From contig CACYUI010000003.1 in assembly GCA_902777605.1 (NCBI GenBank), positions 1 to 64,000 of the forward strand: a stretch of 64,000 nt of DNA, read 5' to 3'. This DNA comes from an uncultured bacterium. Its GTDB lineage: Bacteria > Cyanobacteriota > Vampirovibrionia > Gastranaerophilales > Gastranaerophilaceae. Both the position numbers and the translations under genes were made by a program. Numbering within the stretch: position 1 is the stretch's first letter; every line of letters begins with the position of its first letter. The notes under the pieces were generated by a model. It was given only the letters and a program-made list of their open reading frames with translations. It had not been told where the DNA came from and did no database searches. Shown here piece after piece: positions 7,993-15,100 of the stretch.

Positions 7993-9305
7993 CAAGTTTC
8001 ATTTTAGAAAATAGTGTAGCAATATCAGCTTCACTACTGATAATTTCATATATTTTTATCGCATTGGAAAAAATCCCAAAGGTTACTATTGCACTTCTTG
8101 GTGCAGGAATAACTTTGTTATTAGGATTAGTCAGTCAGCATAAAATGGTTGGCGAAAGTTTAAATCCGCATTATTTTGTTAATTTTATTGATTTCAATGT
8201 AATATTTTTACTTGTTTCTATGATGATTATTGTAAATATATCAACTAGAAGTGGTATGTTTAATTGGCTTGCTAATGAACTTTTGAAAATGACAAAAGGA
8301 AAACCTATTGCTATTTTTGCAGTATTAGCAATTTTTACGGCAGTAACGAGTGCATTTTTAGACAATGTTACAACAGTTATCTTGATTATGCCGATTACAT
8401 TCTTTGTTGCAAAAAAATTAGATATTAATCCGATACCGTTTTTATTAGGGGAAGTATTTGCCTCTAATATCGGCGGAACTGCTACTTTAATCGGTGATCC
8501 GCCGAATATCATTATTGGAAGTGCAGCAGGATTATCATTTATGGATTTTGTCAAAGTGTTAACACCTGTTATTGCAATAATACTATTTGCGGTTATCATT
8601 TTTTTGACTTTTGTTTTCAGAAAAGATTTAAAAACCTCAAAAGAAAAAATGCAGGAGGTTGTTAATATTGATAACTCAAAAACCATAAGGGATAAAAGTT
8701 TAATGATTCGTTCAATTATAGTTTTAGGGTTGGTAATATTGGGGTTTGTGACTCACGATATTACACATATTGAGACCTGTGTTGCGGCTATGGTTGGTGC
8801 AAGCGTACTTTTATTATTCGAAAAACCAACCGAAATATTAAAAGATGTCGAATGGAATACAATATTTTTCTTTATTGGTTTATTCATAATAATAGGCGGC
8901 GTTGAAGCATCAGGCGGAATTAAACTTGTGGCAGAGTGGATACTTAAAGTTACACAAGGCTCTCAAACTGCCACATCAATGTTAATTCTCTGGGCATCTG
9001 GTATAATTTCAGGAATAATAGATAACATTCCATATACTGCAACAATGTCGCCAATGCTCGTTGAAATACAAAAAACTATGGGTGGTGAATATACTATTCC
9101 GCTTTGGTGGTGCTTATCATTGGGGGCTTGTCTTGGCGGCAATATGACAATGATAGGTGCAGCAGCTAATGTTATTGTTAGTGAAAATTCTGCAAAACTC
9201 GGACACCCGATTAAATTTATGCAATTTATGAAATACGGTCTGATAGTTGTGGGAATTTCACTTGCAATAAGCACAATATACATATATCTAAAATATTTAA
9301 AATAA
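7986..9305 (+). CDS. ArsB/NhaD-type ion permease
   Basis: 439 residues, about 11-12 transmembrane segments, of the ion transporter (IT) superfamily (ArsB/NhaD/P-protein). Signatures include the first-half motif AFLDNVTTVILIMPIT, GGTATLIGDPPNIIIGSA, and the inverted second-half copies GIIDNIPYTATMSPM and LGACLGGNMTMIGAAANVI. These two Asp/Asn-containing hairpins are the substrate or Na+/H+ sites in the family. Sodium/proton exchange is likely but arsenite or carboxylate transport cannot be excluded. It is translationally coupled to the OadG-like gene. Confidence 0.8.
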   Translation: MLTSFILENSVAISASLLIISYIFIALEKIPKVTIALLGAGITLLLGLVSQHKMVGESLNPHYFVNFIDFNVIFLLVSMMIIVNISTRSGMFNWLANELLKMTKGKPIAIFAVLAIFTAVTSAFLDNVTTVILIMPITFFVAKKLDINPIPFLLGEVFASNIGGTATLIGDPPNIIIGSAAGLSFMDFVKVLTPVIAIILFAVIIFLTFVFRKDLKTSKEKMQEVVNIDNSKTIRDKSLMIRSIIVLGLVILGFVTHDITHIETCVAAMVGASVLLLFEKPTEILKDVEWNTIFFFIGLFIIIGGVEASGGIKLVAEWILKVTQGSQTATSMLILWASGIISGIIDNIPYTATMSPMLVEIQKTMGGEYTIPLWWCLSLGACLGGNMTMIGAAANVIVSENSAKLGHPIKFMQFMKYGLIVVGISLAISTIYIYLKYLK

Positions 9306-9336
9306 AGGAAATATAAAATGGAAGAAAATAATAATA

Positions 9337-9456
9337 ATGAAAAAAAAAGAACCCCAACGGTTTTCTGAAAGTTCAGGAACGGGGGTTTTAAGTACATTAA
9401 TCTTTATGATTGTTTCGGCTGTTGCGATGTACTTATTAGCAAAATATTTAGGGTAA
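9337..9456 (+). CDS. Tiny single-span membrane protein (possible frameshifted start)
   Basis: 39 residues: a polar start (KKKEPQRFSESSGTG) then one hydrophobic helix (VLSTLIFMIVSAVAMYLLAK). The better ribosome-binding site (AAAGGA) serves an ATG at 9318, whose frame hits a stop at 9366. The two frames meet in a run of nine A (9340-9348). One extra or missing A would give a continuous 45-46-residue protein beginning MEENNNNEKK. It may be a third component of the OadG/permease operon. Confidence 0.5.
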   Translation: MKKKEPQRFSESSGTGVLSTLIFMIVSAVAMYLLAKYLG

Positions 9457-9517
9457 ATGAGAACACAAAAAAGTGTGAGTTCAAAATGAACCCACGCTTT
9501 TTAGCAAAAATTTTCAG

Positions 9518-9832
9518 TTATTGTTGAGCTTCAATTTTGAATATTACAGGGCGGAGTCCGTCGTTGCAGGAACAAACTGCAACACCTGGTTTTCTTATCC
9601 AATCACCGTAATAAAAAAGTTCTTGCGTTGCGCCGCCATGAGCAAGAGTGAAAACATACTGATAAATTGCTTTCCATGCTTCATTGCAAAACCCTTCGGG
9701 GCATTCCCAGTCCGCATAGAAAACTTGTCCTTCTTTTAATATCGGGCAAGCCGTTAAACCTTCAACGCCGTATTCTTTTGCCAGTTCTTCATCAAAATTT
9801 CGTTTTAAAACTGTTATTTTACATTTTTTCAT
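9518..9832 (-). CDS. TIGR04076-type protein
   Basis: 104 residues. The start KCKITVLKRNFDEELA, a middle with CPILKEGQVF and CPEGFCNEAWKAIYQYVFTL, and the ending CSCNDGLRPVIFKIE match the small TIGR04076 family of uncharacterised Cys-containing proteins in anaerobes. Four Cys in C-P...C-P and C-S-C arrangements could bind metal. AAGGAA precedes the ATG. It is divergent from the MarR gene and shares a 75-bp region with that promoter. Confidence 0.75.
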   Translation of the reverse strand: MKKCKITVLKRNFDEELAKEYGVEGLTACPILKEGQVFYADWECPEGFCNEAWKAIYQYVFTLAHGGATQELFYYGDWIRKPGVAVCSCNDGLRPVIFKIEAQQ

Positions 9833-9872
9833 GGCTATTCCTTCTTTAAATTAATTATAAAACAAATATTAC

Positions 9873-9907
9873 TTGACAATAATTAGATGTCTAACTATAA
9901 TAATCCT
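9873..9907 (+). promoter_or_regulatory. MarR promoter with embedded operator, leaderless start
   Basis: TTGACA (9873-9878), a 17-bp spacer and a consensus TATAAT (9896-9901) form a near-perfect sigma70 promoter. The spacer contains TTAGATGTCTAA (9883-9894), a palindrome with 5-bp arms suited to a MarR dimer. The expected start point, 7 nt after the -10, is 9908, which is the A of an in-frame ATG. The mRNA is therefore predicted to be leaderless and autorepressed. Confidence 0.7.
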
Positions 9908-10312
9908 ATGAGACTTTTGCTATCTTTAATATCTAAAATTCACGAAAAAGGAAACCGTTTTATTATAGAAGAACTCAAGAAAAACGGAGCAGAGGGGCTT
10001 GTACCGAGTCATGGTGACATCCTAGTTTGTCTTTACAGTCAAGACAAAATGACAATGAAAGATATAGCCGATAAAATCCATAGAACCAGACCGACAGTCA
10101 CAGTTTTGGTTGATAAGCTTGAAAAATTAGGTTACTTAAAAAGAGAAGTCTCTCAAAAAGATAACAGATATACATATATTGTTTTGACAAAGAAAGGACA
10201 GGATTTTAAACCTATATTTGAAAAGATTTCAGAAGATTTAAACGATATGCTATATAAAAACTTATCGGAAGAAGAATCAGATATTTTAGAAAATCTTTTA
10301 CAAAAAATATAA
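9908..10312 (+). CDS. MarR-family transcriptional regulator
   Basis: 134 residues from the ATG at 9908. An upstream in-frame ATG at 9887 lies inside the promoter and is unlikely to be used. The winged helix spans about 40-100 (MTMKDIADKIHRTRPTVTVL, then KLEKLGYLKREVSQKDNR with the wing Arg-x-Asp-Asn-Arg). Flanking helices dimerise. It probably represses itself and the downstream cupin gene: the half-operator sequence in its promoter recurs in front of that gene. Confidence 0.85.
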   Translation: MRLLLSLISKIHEKGNRFIIEELKKNGAEGLVPSHGDILVCLYSQDKMTMKDIADKIHRTRPTVTVLVDKLEKLGYLKREVSQKDNRYTYIVLTKKGQDFKPIFEKISEDLNDMLYKNLSEEESDILENLLQKI

Positions 10313-10327
10313 AAAATTTTTAAATAA

Positions 10328-10342
10328 ATAGTTAGACATCAA
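10328..10342 (+). promoter_or_regulatory. Second MarR-type operator
   Basis: ATAGTTAGACATC here is the exact reverse complement of GATGTCTAACTAT in the marR promoter (9886-9898). It lies between the MarR gene and the cupin gene, just before the AAAGGAG ribosome-binding site. Two copies of a 13-bp sequence around one MarR gene in a 64-kb window make a shared operator likely. Confidence 0.55.
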
Positions 10343-10358
10343 ACAAAAGGAGAAAATT

Positions 10359-10688
10359 ATGACAAATTTTAAAAAAGAAGAAATAGGAACAATGGCTGAA
10401 TTAGGTAAAAATTATGAAAACGGAAAAGCTTTTTTACATGATTTACTAGGCTTAATACCTTTTAATCATAAACATATACAAAATGAAGAAATTTATATTT
10501 TCTTAAAAGGTGAGGGCACAATGACAGTTGATAATGAAGTCATAGAAGTCAAAGAAGGCTCTTGCGTAAAGGTTCTTCCTAAAGCAGTCAGAACTATGGA
10601 ATCTAAAACAGATTTGCAATATATCTGTGTTCAAGCAAAAACCGACAGTTTAGAACAATTTGGTTTCGGCGACGCAGAATTATGCTAA
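10359..10688 (+). CDS. Small cupin protein
   Basis: 109 residues, a single cupin_2 barrel. Motif 1 is NHKHIQNEEIYIFLKGEG with His/His/Glu metal ligands. Motif 2 is degenerate (GSCVKVLPKAVRTMES, lacking the last His). No signal peptide, unlike the cupin at 4819. It follows the MarR gene by 46 bp with an operator-like sequence between them, so it is probably the regulated target. A strong bidirectional terminator follows. Confidence 0.75.
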   Translation: MTNFKKEEIGTMAELGKNYENGKAFLHDLLGLIPFNHKHIQNEEIYIFLKGEGTMTVDNEVIEVKEGSCVKVLPKAVRTMESKTDLQYICVQAKTDSLEQFGFGDAELC

Positions 10689-10713
10689 AACATTTTGGTA
10701 AAGTTACAAAAAA

Positions 10714-10741
10714 GCCGAGAGCATAAAACTCTCGGCTTTTT
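10714..10741. terminator. Bidirectional rho-independent terminator
   Basis: GCCGAGAG (10714-10721) pairs perfectly with CTCTCGGC (10729-10736), loop CATAAAA, followed by TTTTT. On the other strand the stem is followed by TTTTTT. It separates the convergent cupin and flavodoxin-like genes. Confidence 0.9.
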
Positions 10742-10752
10742 GTTATAATTAT

Positions 10753-11391
10753 CTAAACAAAACTTTTTCCCAAATTAAATGCCTTTTCAAGCTCTTTTGG
10801 GAGTTGTTCCTCTTTTCGTTTCATTTTATGTTCTTTATCAAAACATTCGCAAACATACTTGTCATAGTTACTGAATTGGCAAGTATCATAAGCAAATATT
10901 TTTTCAGGTTTAGAAAATACAAGTTCCACAAACCATTCAAAACGATTAAGTGTAGCAGAATACAAATCCTGACAAGTCTTTTCATCAACATTCATCGTAT
11001 AAATAATAGCTGTTTTTAATTTTTTAGGTGCAATAGATGGGAAGCCTTCTTTGTACTCAAAAAACGGGAATAAAAGTCTTTCAACACAGCTTTTCATAAC
11101 CCCTGTTATATCACCGTAGTATAGAGGTGTCCCAAAAACTACACCGTCAGATTGTGCAATTTTATCTAAAATAGGAGTCAAACCGTCAGGGTAAGCGCAT
11201 CTTCCAAAGTTCTTTCCGTCTTTTAATTTGCAGGCAAAACAACTTCTGCAGCCTTTAAAATCTATATCATAAAGGTTTATAATTTCAGCTTCCGCACCGG
11301 ATTCTTTAACCCCGTTTGCAAAACTATCACACATTTTGTATGTGTTCCAATTCTTTCTTGGAGAACCGTTCAATATAATAACTTTTTTCAT
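10753..11391 (-). CDS. Flavodoxin-fold iron-sulfur flavoprotein / NAD(P)H reductase
   Basis: 212 residues. The FMN phosphate loop is LNGSPRKNWNTYK (about 6-18). A compact Cys motif, GCRSCFACKLKDGKNFGRC (about 47-65), is that of iron-sulfur flavoproteins and multimeric flavodoxin WrbA-like enzymes. GTPLYYGDITGVMKSCVERL contacts flavin. A paralogue with the same organisation, but frameshifted, is at 30899-31560. Likely an electron-transfer or quinone/FMN-reducing enzyme; the substrate is unknown. Confidence 0.8.
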   Translation of the reverse strand: MKKVIILNGSPRKNWNTYKMCDSFANGVKESGAEAEIINLYDIDFKGCRSCFACKLKDGKNFGRCAYPDGLTPILDKIAQSDGVVFGTPLYYGDITGVMKSCVERLLFPFFEYKEGFPSIAPKKLKTAIIYTMNVDEKTCQDLYSATLNRFEWFVELVFSKPEKIFAYDTCQFSNYDKYVCECFDKEHKMKRKEEQLPKELEKAFNLGKSFV

Positions 11392-11418
11392 ATATTCCTC
11401 ACTTTTTTAAAAACTATA

Positions 11419-12306
11419 TTATTCAGCAAAATATTTTTTATGATACTCATAGAGCCATTGATCAAAATTTCTGTCCCAGTTAAAGTCATTGTCTTTTGAC
11501 TTGTTATACAATTCTTCTACCATCGGATAGTATTTGGAATCCTTGTTCTCTGCCAAAAACTTTTCGTAGGATTCTTTGAACTCAGGCTTCATTTTTCTGG
11601 TATTCCATTTGTCAAAAATCGGTGAATTGTCAATGCCTTCCAAATAAGTCATAAGATAACTGTTCAAAATGTCTTTTGCGTCAGAAATTAAAATAAAATT
11701 AGGATTTTGCTCTACAAACTTTTCCAAAAACAGAATATATTCTCTCAAAGTGTCGGGCGGAACGATTAGCCCTCCGTCTTGCATAACAGACTCTCTTTTT
11801 ATAATAAATTTCAACCATTCATTATAAGAAGACGAGAGATATTTTCCGTATTTTTCAAGTAAATAATCGGAATTAACCGCATAAAAATAGCATCCTTCCA
11901 CATAAGGCATTTTCACCCAGTTATTTTTGTAATATGGATTATCAGGATCAATATTTTCAGTATACTTTTCGTTTAAAACATCCGTAGCTTTTATAAATTT
12001 TGTCTGTAATTTGCTAAACTCCATATCATTATCTTTAGAAGCTTTTGCTTTATTCAAAAATTTAATCTCATCTTGTTCAAGATTATCTTTGTAATACTTT
12101 TGAGCCGGATTTAAAACCTCTTCTTTAACTGGCTCATTTTTTACGGGAGATTTTTGAACGAAACTATTATCAGATACTTGCTCATTCTGTAAATTAAAAG
12201 AGCTTGCATTATTCCTTAAGTTATTAAATATACAAAATCCAATACACAAAAATACAAACAAGCAAAGAACTACAACTGCAATTTTTCTATATTTTGAACG
12301 ATACAT
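11419..12306 (-). CDS. Membrane-anchored hypothetical protein
   Basis: 295 residues from the ATG at 12306, chosen for its AGAGGA ribosome-binding site. A longer form would overlap the upstream gene. One N-terminal membrane helix (about 8-27, IAVVVLCLFVFLCIGFCIF) is followed by a Ser/Asn/Glu-rich linker and a helical charged domain facing the exterior. The distal region, rich in Tyr, Lys and Asp, reads like an all-helical repeat protein. I recognise no family. It is 47 bp downstream of the preA-like gene on the same strand. Confidence 0.6.
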   Translation of the reverse strand: MYRSKYRKIAVVVLCLFVFLCIGFCIFNNLRNNASSFNLQNEQVSDNSFVQKSPVKNEPVKEEVLNPAQKYYKDNLEQDEIKFLNKAKASKDNDMEFSKLQTKFIKATDVLNEKYTENIDPDNPYYKNNWVKMPYVEGCYFYAVNSDYLLEKYGKYLSSSYNEWLKFIIKRESVMQDGGLIVPPDTLREYILFLEKFVEQNPNFILISDAKDILNSYLMTYLEGIDNSPIFDKWNTRKMKPEFKESYEKFLAENKDSKYYPMVEELYNKSKDNDFNWDRNFDQWLYEYHKKYFAE

Positions 12307-12353
12307 TTTTAAATCCTCTTTAAACCAATTATACAACATTAATATTTTAGAAT

Positions 12354-13535
12354 TTATAAGCACATTTTTATCGCTTCTTTAGGACAGATGTGACTGCATA
12401 ATGAACATCCCGCACACTGTTCTTTATTAATGTGCATACAATCTTTATCAAGATATAATGCGTGATATTCTGATTCAGAGCAAATTTTGGCACACTTTCC
12501 GCATTTTATACACTTATCTTTGTCTATTATAGGATAGAGGTGCGATTTCTTATTTAATTTTTCATGAGATGTAATTTTCTGAATTGCAATATTTTTCAAT
12601 TCAGATATATCACTAAATCCCTTTGTTTCCAAAAAGTTTAAAAGTCCTGATTTTAGTCTGTTAATGATTTCATATCCGTTTATCATAACTTCTGTACATA
12701 CTTGAACTGCATCAGAACCGAGTGCTATATATTGTGCTGCATCTTCCCAGTTTGAAATACCACCCATACCTAAAATTGGTAACTCTGAATTTTGTCTTAG
12801 TTGCGCAACACATCTAAATCCTATTGGTTTAATAGCTTCTCCTGATAAACCGCCATATGTCGAATGACCGTCAATATTTAGAACTGGTTCTAAAGTATCA
12901 AGATTAATGCCCATAAAGCTTTGTACTGTGTTAATTGCTGAAAAACCATCTGCTCCTGCTCGTTCAACGGCTTTACCAATCCAAGTAATATCAGTTACAT
13001 TCGGTGTTAATTTAACAAAAACAGGTTTTTTCGCAACAGCTTTTACCCATGAAGTTATAAGGATTGAAACTTCTGCACTTGTACCTATTGCCATACCAAT
13101 ATTCCTTTCAGGCATACCGTGTGGACAGGAAAAATTAAGCTCATAAGCATCTATTGATGTATCATTCAGGGTTCCTACAAGATTCTGCCATTCATCTTTT
13201 TCTACGGGTGCCATAATGCTTGCAATAATAACCTTTGTTGGGTGTTTATCTTTCAAATATTTAATACCATCAACCCAATATTGAACAGTTTTATGACTCA
13301 ATAACTCTATATTTTGAAGACAGATTACTTTACCTTTTTCTTTTATTGTCGCATAGCGAGGACTTGCTTCAATCATTTCTAAGTTATCAGGGGTTATAGT
13401 TTTTAAAACTACACCGCCCCAACCCATCTCAAATGCTTTATCTATACTTTCTATTGAAGCCGTAGGCGGAGCTGAAGCTAATAAAAATGGATTTTCAAAT
13501 TCTATTCCTAATATTTCTGTTTTTAATGTTGGCAT
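12354..13535 (-). CDS. preA: PreA-like dihydropyrimidine dehydrogenase, FMN + 2[4Fe-4S]
   Basis: 393 residues. The N-terminal FMN-binding TIM barrel of the DHOD/DPD family (about 1-300) includes NFSCPHGMPERNIG with the catalytic Cys, VKLTPNV, and GMGGI. A C-terminal ferredoxin domain has two cluster motifs, CIKCGKCAKIC and CAGCSLCSHIC. This matches the PreA subunit of NAD-dependent dihydropyrimidine dehydrogenase (reduction of uracil or thymine). Its usual partner PreT is not adjacent, so the physiological substrate remains open. Confidence 0.85.
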   Translation of the reverse strand: MPTLKTEILGIEFENPFLLASAPPTASIESIDKAFEMGWGGVVLKTITPDNLEMIEASPRYATIKEKGKVICLQNIELLSHKTVQYWVDGIKYLKDKHPTKVIIASIMAPVEKDEWQNLVGTLNDTSIDAYELNFSCPHGMPERNIGMAIGTSAEVSILITSWVKAVAKKPVFVKLTPNVTDITWIGKAVERAGADGFSAINTVQSFMGINLDTLEPVLNIDGHSTYGGLSGEAIKPIGFRCVAQLRQNSELPILGMGGISNWEDAAQYIALGSDAVQVCTEVMINGYEIINRLKSGLLNFLETKGFSDISELKNIAIQKITSHEKLNKKSHLYPIIDKDKCIKCGKCAKICSESEYHALYLDKDCMHINKEQCAGCSLCSHICPKEAIKMCL

Positions 13536-13689
13536 TTATTTGTTCCTTAAGTTCTAATAACGAAGTTTATACTTTGATATTAGCATAATTAAAATCTTTT
13601 GAATATTTTTAATAGAATTTTAACATTATTTCACTTAGACCGACCTTCAAAAGGATTAAAAAACATAAAGAATATTCTTTATGTTACTT

Positions 13690-13766
13690 GTTTTTGTGAT
13701 ATGATTACACAAAAAGGGAGATGTATGATGGAACAAGAGTTGCGCAACAAAGTAAAAGAGGCAGCA
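13690..13766 (+). repeat. Inverted duplication copy 1 (rfbH promoter and 5' end)
   Basis: These 77 bp match the reverse complement of 20045-20121 at 72 of 77 positions. The unit contains an extended -10 (TG-A-TATGAT at 13697-13705), the ribosome-binding site and the first 14 codons of rfbH. All three differences inside the coding part are synonymous (GAG/GAA, TTG/TTA, GAG/GAA). Confidence 0.85.
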
Positions 13767-15095
13767 AAAGAATATTATAAAGAAGTTTTTGGAGGAAAAA
13801 GGAATTTTGATTATATTCCGCCTTCAGGAAAGCTTTTGGGCGAAGAAGAATTGTTGAATATGATTGACGCATCATTAGATATGTGGCTTACTGCAGGAAG
13901 GTTCAACAAAGAATTTGAGAAAAAATTTGCAAATTATCTCGGTGTAAAATTTGCACTATCAACCAACTCAGGCTCAAGCGCAAACCTGCTGGCATTATCA
14001 GCACTTACTTCTCATAAGCTCGGAGAGAGAAGGTTAAAAAAAGGTGACGAAGTAATTTCTGTCGCTGCCGGATTCCCGACAACAATAAACCCCATTTTAC
14101 AACAAGGATTAATTCCTGTTTTTGTGGACTGTGAAATCGGTACATATAATATTGATGCAGAAAAAATAGAAGAAGCTATTTCTCCTAAAACAAAAGCTAT
14201 ATTTTTGGCTCACACTTTGGGTAACAGTTATGATTTGGATAAAATCATGGCTTTGGCTGAAAAATATAATCTTTGGGTAATTGAAGATTCCTGCGATGCT
14301 TTAGGCGGTGAATACAAAGGTAAAAAGATAGGCACAATAGGGCATATCGGAACATTCAGTTTCTATCCCGCTCACCACTTAACGATGGGCGAAGGCGGTG
14401 CCGTTGTTACAAATGACCCTCAATTATACAAAATAATTATGTCATTTAGAGATTGGGGCAGAGATTGTTGTTGTCCTCCGGGACGCGACGGTGTTTGCGG
14501 CAAGAGATTTACGCAACAGTTAGGGAATTTGCCTTATGGCTACGACCACAAGTATACATACTCTCACATCGGATTTAACCTTAAAATTACTGATTGGCAA
14601 GCAGCACTAGGTTGTTCTCAAATTGAGAAACTTGACGGATTTTTGGAAATCAGAAGAAGAAATGCTCAAATGCTTACAGAAAAATTATCTGATTTAGCTG
14701 ATTATCTTATTTTACCTATCATAAAAGACGGCGTTAAACCTTCATGGTTTGGTTATTTGATTTCTGTTAAAGAAGGAGCACCATTTACAAAACAAGAAAT
14801 GGTTGAATATCTTGAAGCACATGGAATAGGAACTCGTCAACTTTTTGCGGGAAATATTCTTAGACAACCAATGTTTGTGGATGATGAACAAGTACAATTC
14901 AGAATCGGAGGTTCTAAATTGTTGAACTCTTCAGAGTTGAGCGAAGAATGGTACTCAAAACTTCCGAATACGGATTTCATAATGAATAACACTTTTTGGG
15001 TAGGTACATTCCCTGCGCTTGGCGAAGAAGAGATTTCAAGAATTGCTTATGCAATACATGCTTGTATTAAAGAAAAAGCAGGAGTTGTGGTATAA
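13725..15095 (+). CDS. rfbH: CDP-4-keto-6-deoxyglucose-3-dehydrase (E1)
   Basis: 456 residues from ATG 13725 (RBS AAGGGAG). It removes the C3 hydroxyl of CDP-4-keto-6-deoxy-D-glucose, giving 3,6-dideoxy sugars. It has the aminotransferase fold but with the hallmark His instead of PLP-binding Lys (FYPAHHLTMGEGGAVVTN, about 214-231), so PMP-dependent. The Cys-rich loop CCCPPGRDGVC (about 248-258) supplies [2Fe-2S] ligands. First gene of a five-gene plus-strand operon. Its usual reductase partner (E3) is not in the window; the local flavoproteins are only speculative replacements. Confidence 0.95.
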   Translation: MMEQELRNKVKEAAKEYYKEVFGGKRNFDYIPPSGKLLGEEELLNMIDASLDMWLTAGRFNKEFEKKFANYLGVKFALSTNSGSSANLLALSALTSHKLGERRLKKGDEVISVAAGFPTTINPILQQGLIPVFVDCEIGTYNIDAEKIEEAISPKTKAIFLAHTLGNSYDLDKIMALAEKYNLWVIEDSCDALGGEYKGKKIGTIGHIGTFSFYPAHHLTMGEGGAVVTNDPQLYKIIMSFRDWGRDCCCPPGRDGVCGKRFTQQLGNLPYGYDHKYTYSHIGFNLKITDWQAALGCSQIEKLDGFLEIRRRNAQMLTEKLSDLADYLILPIIKDGVKPSWFGYLISVKEGAPFTKQEMVEYLEAHGIGTRQLFAGNILRQPMFVDDEQVQFRIGGSKLLNSSELSEEWYSKLPNTDFIMNNTFWVGTFPALGEEEISRIAYAIHACIKEKAGVVV

Positions 15096-15100
15096 ATATC

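Noticed and set aside
8171-8686. A 171-codon minus-strand ORF inside the permease gene.
   Set aside because: Hydrophobic shadow of the permease frame with no RBS and no family resemblance.
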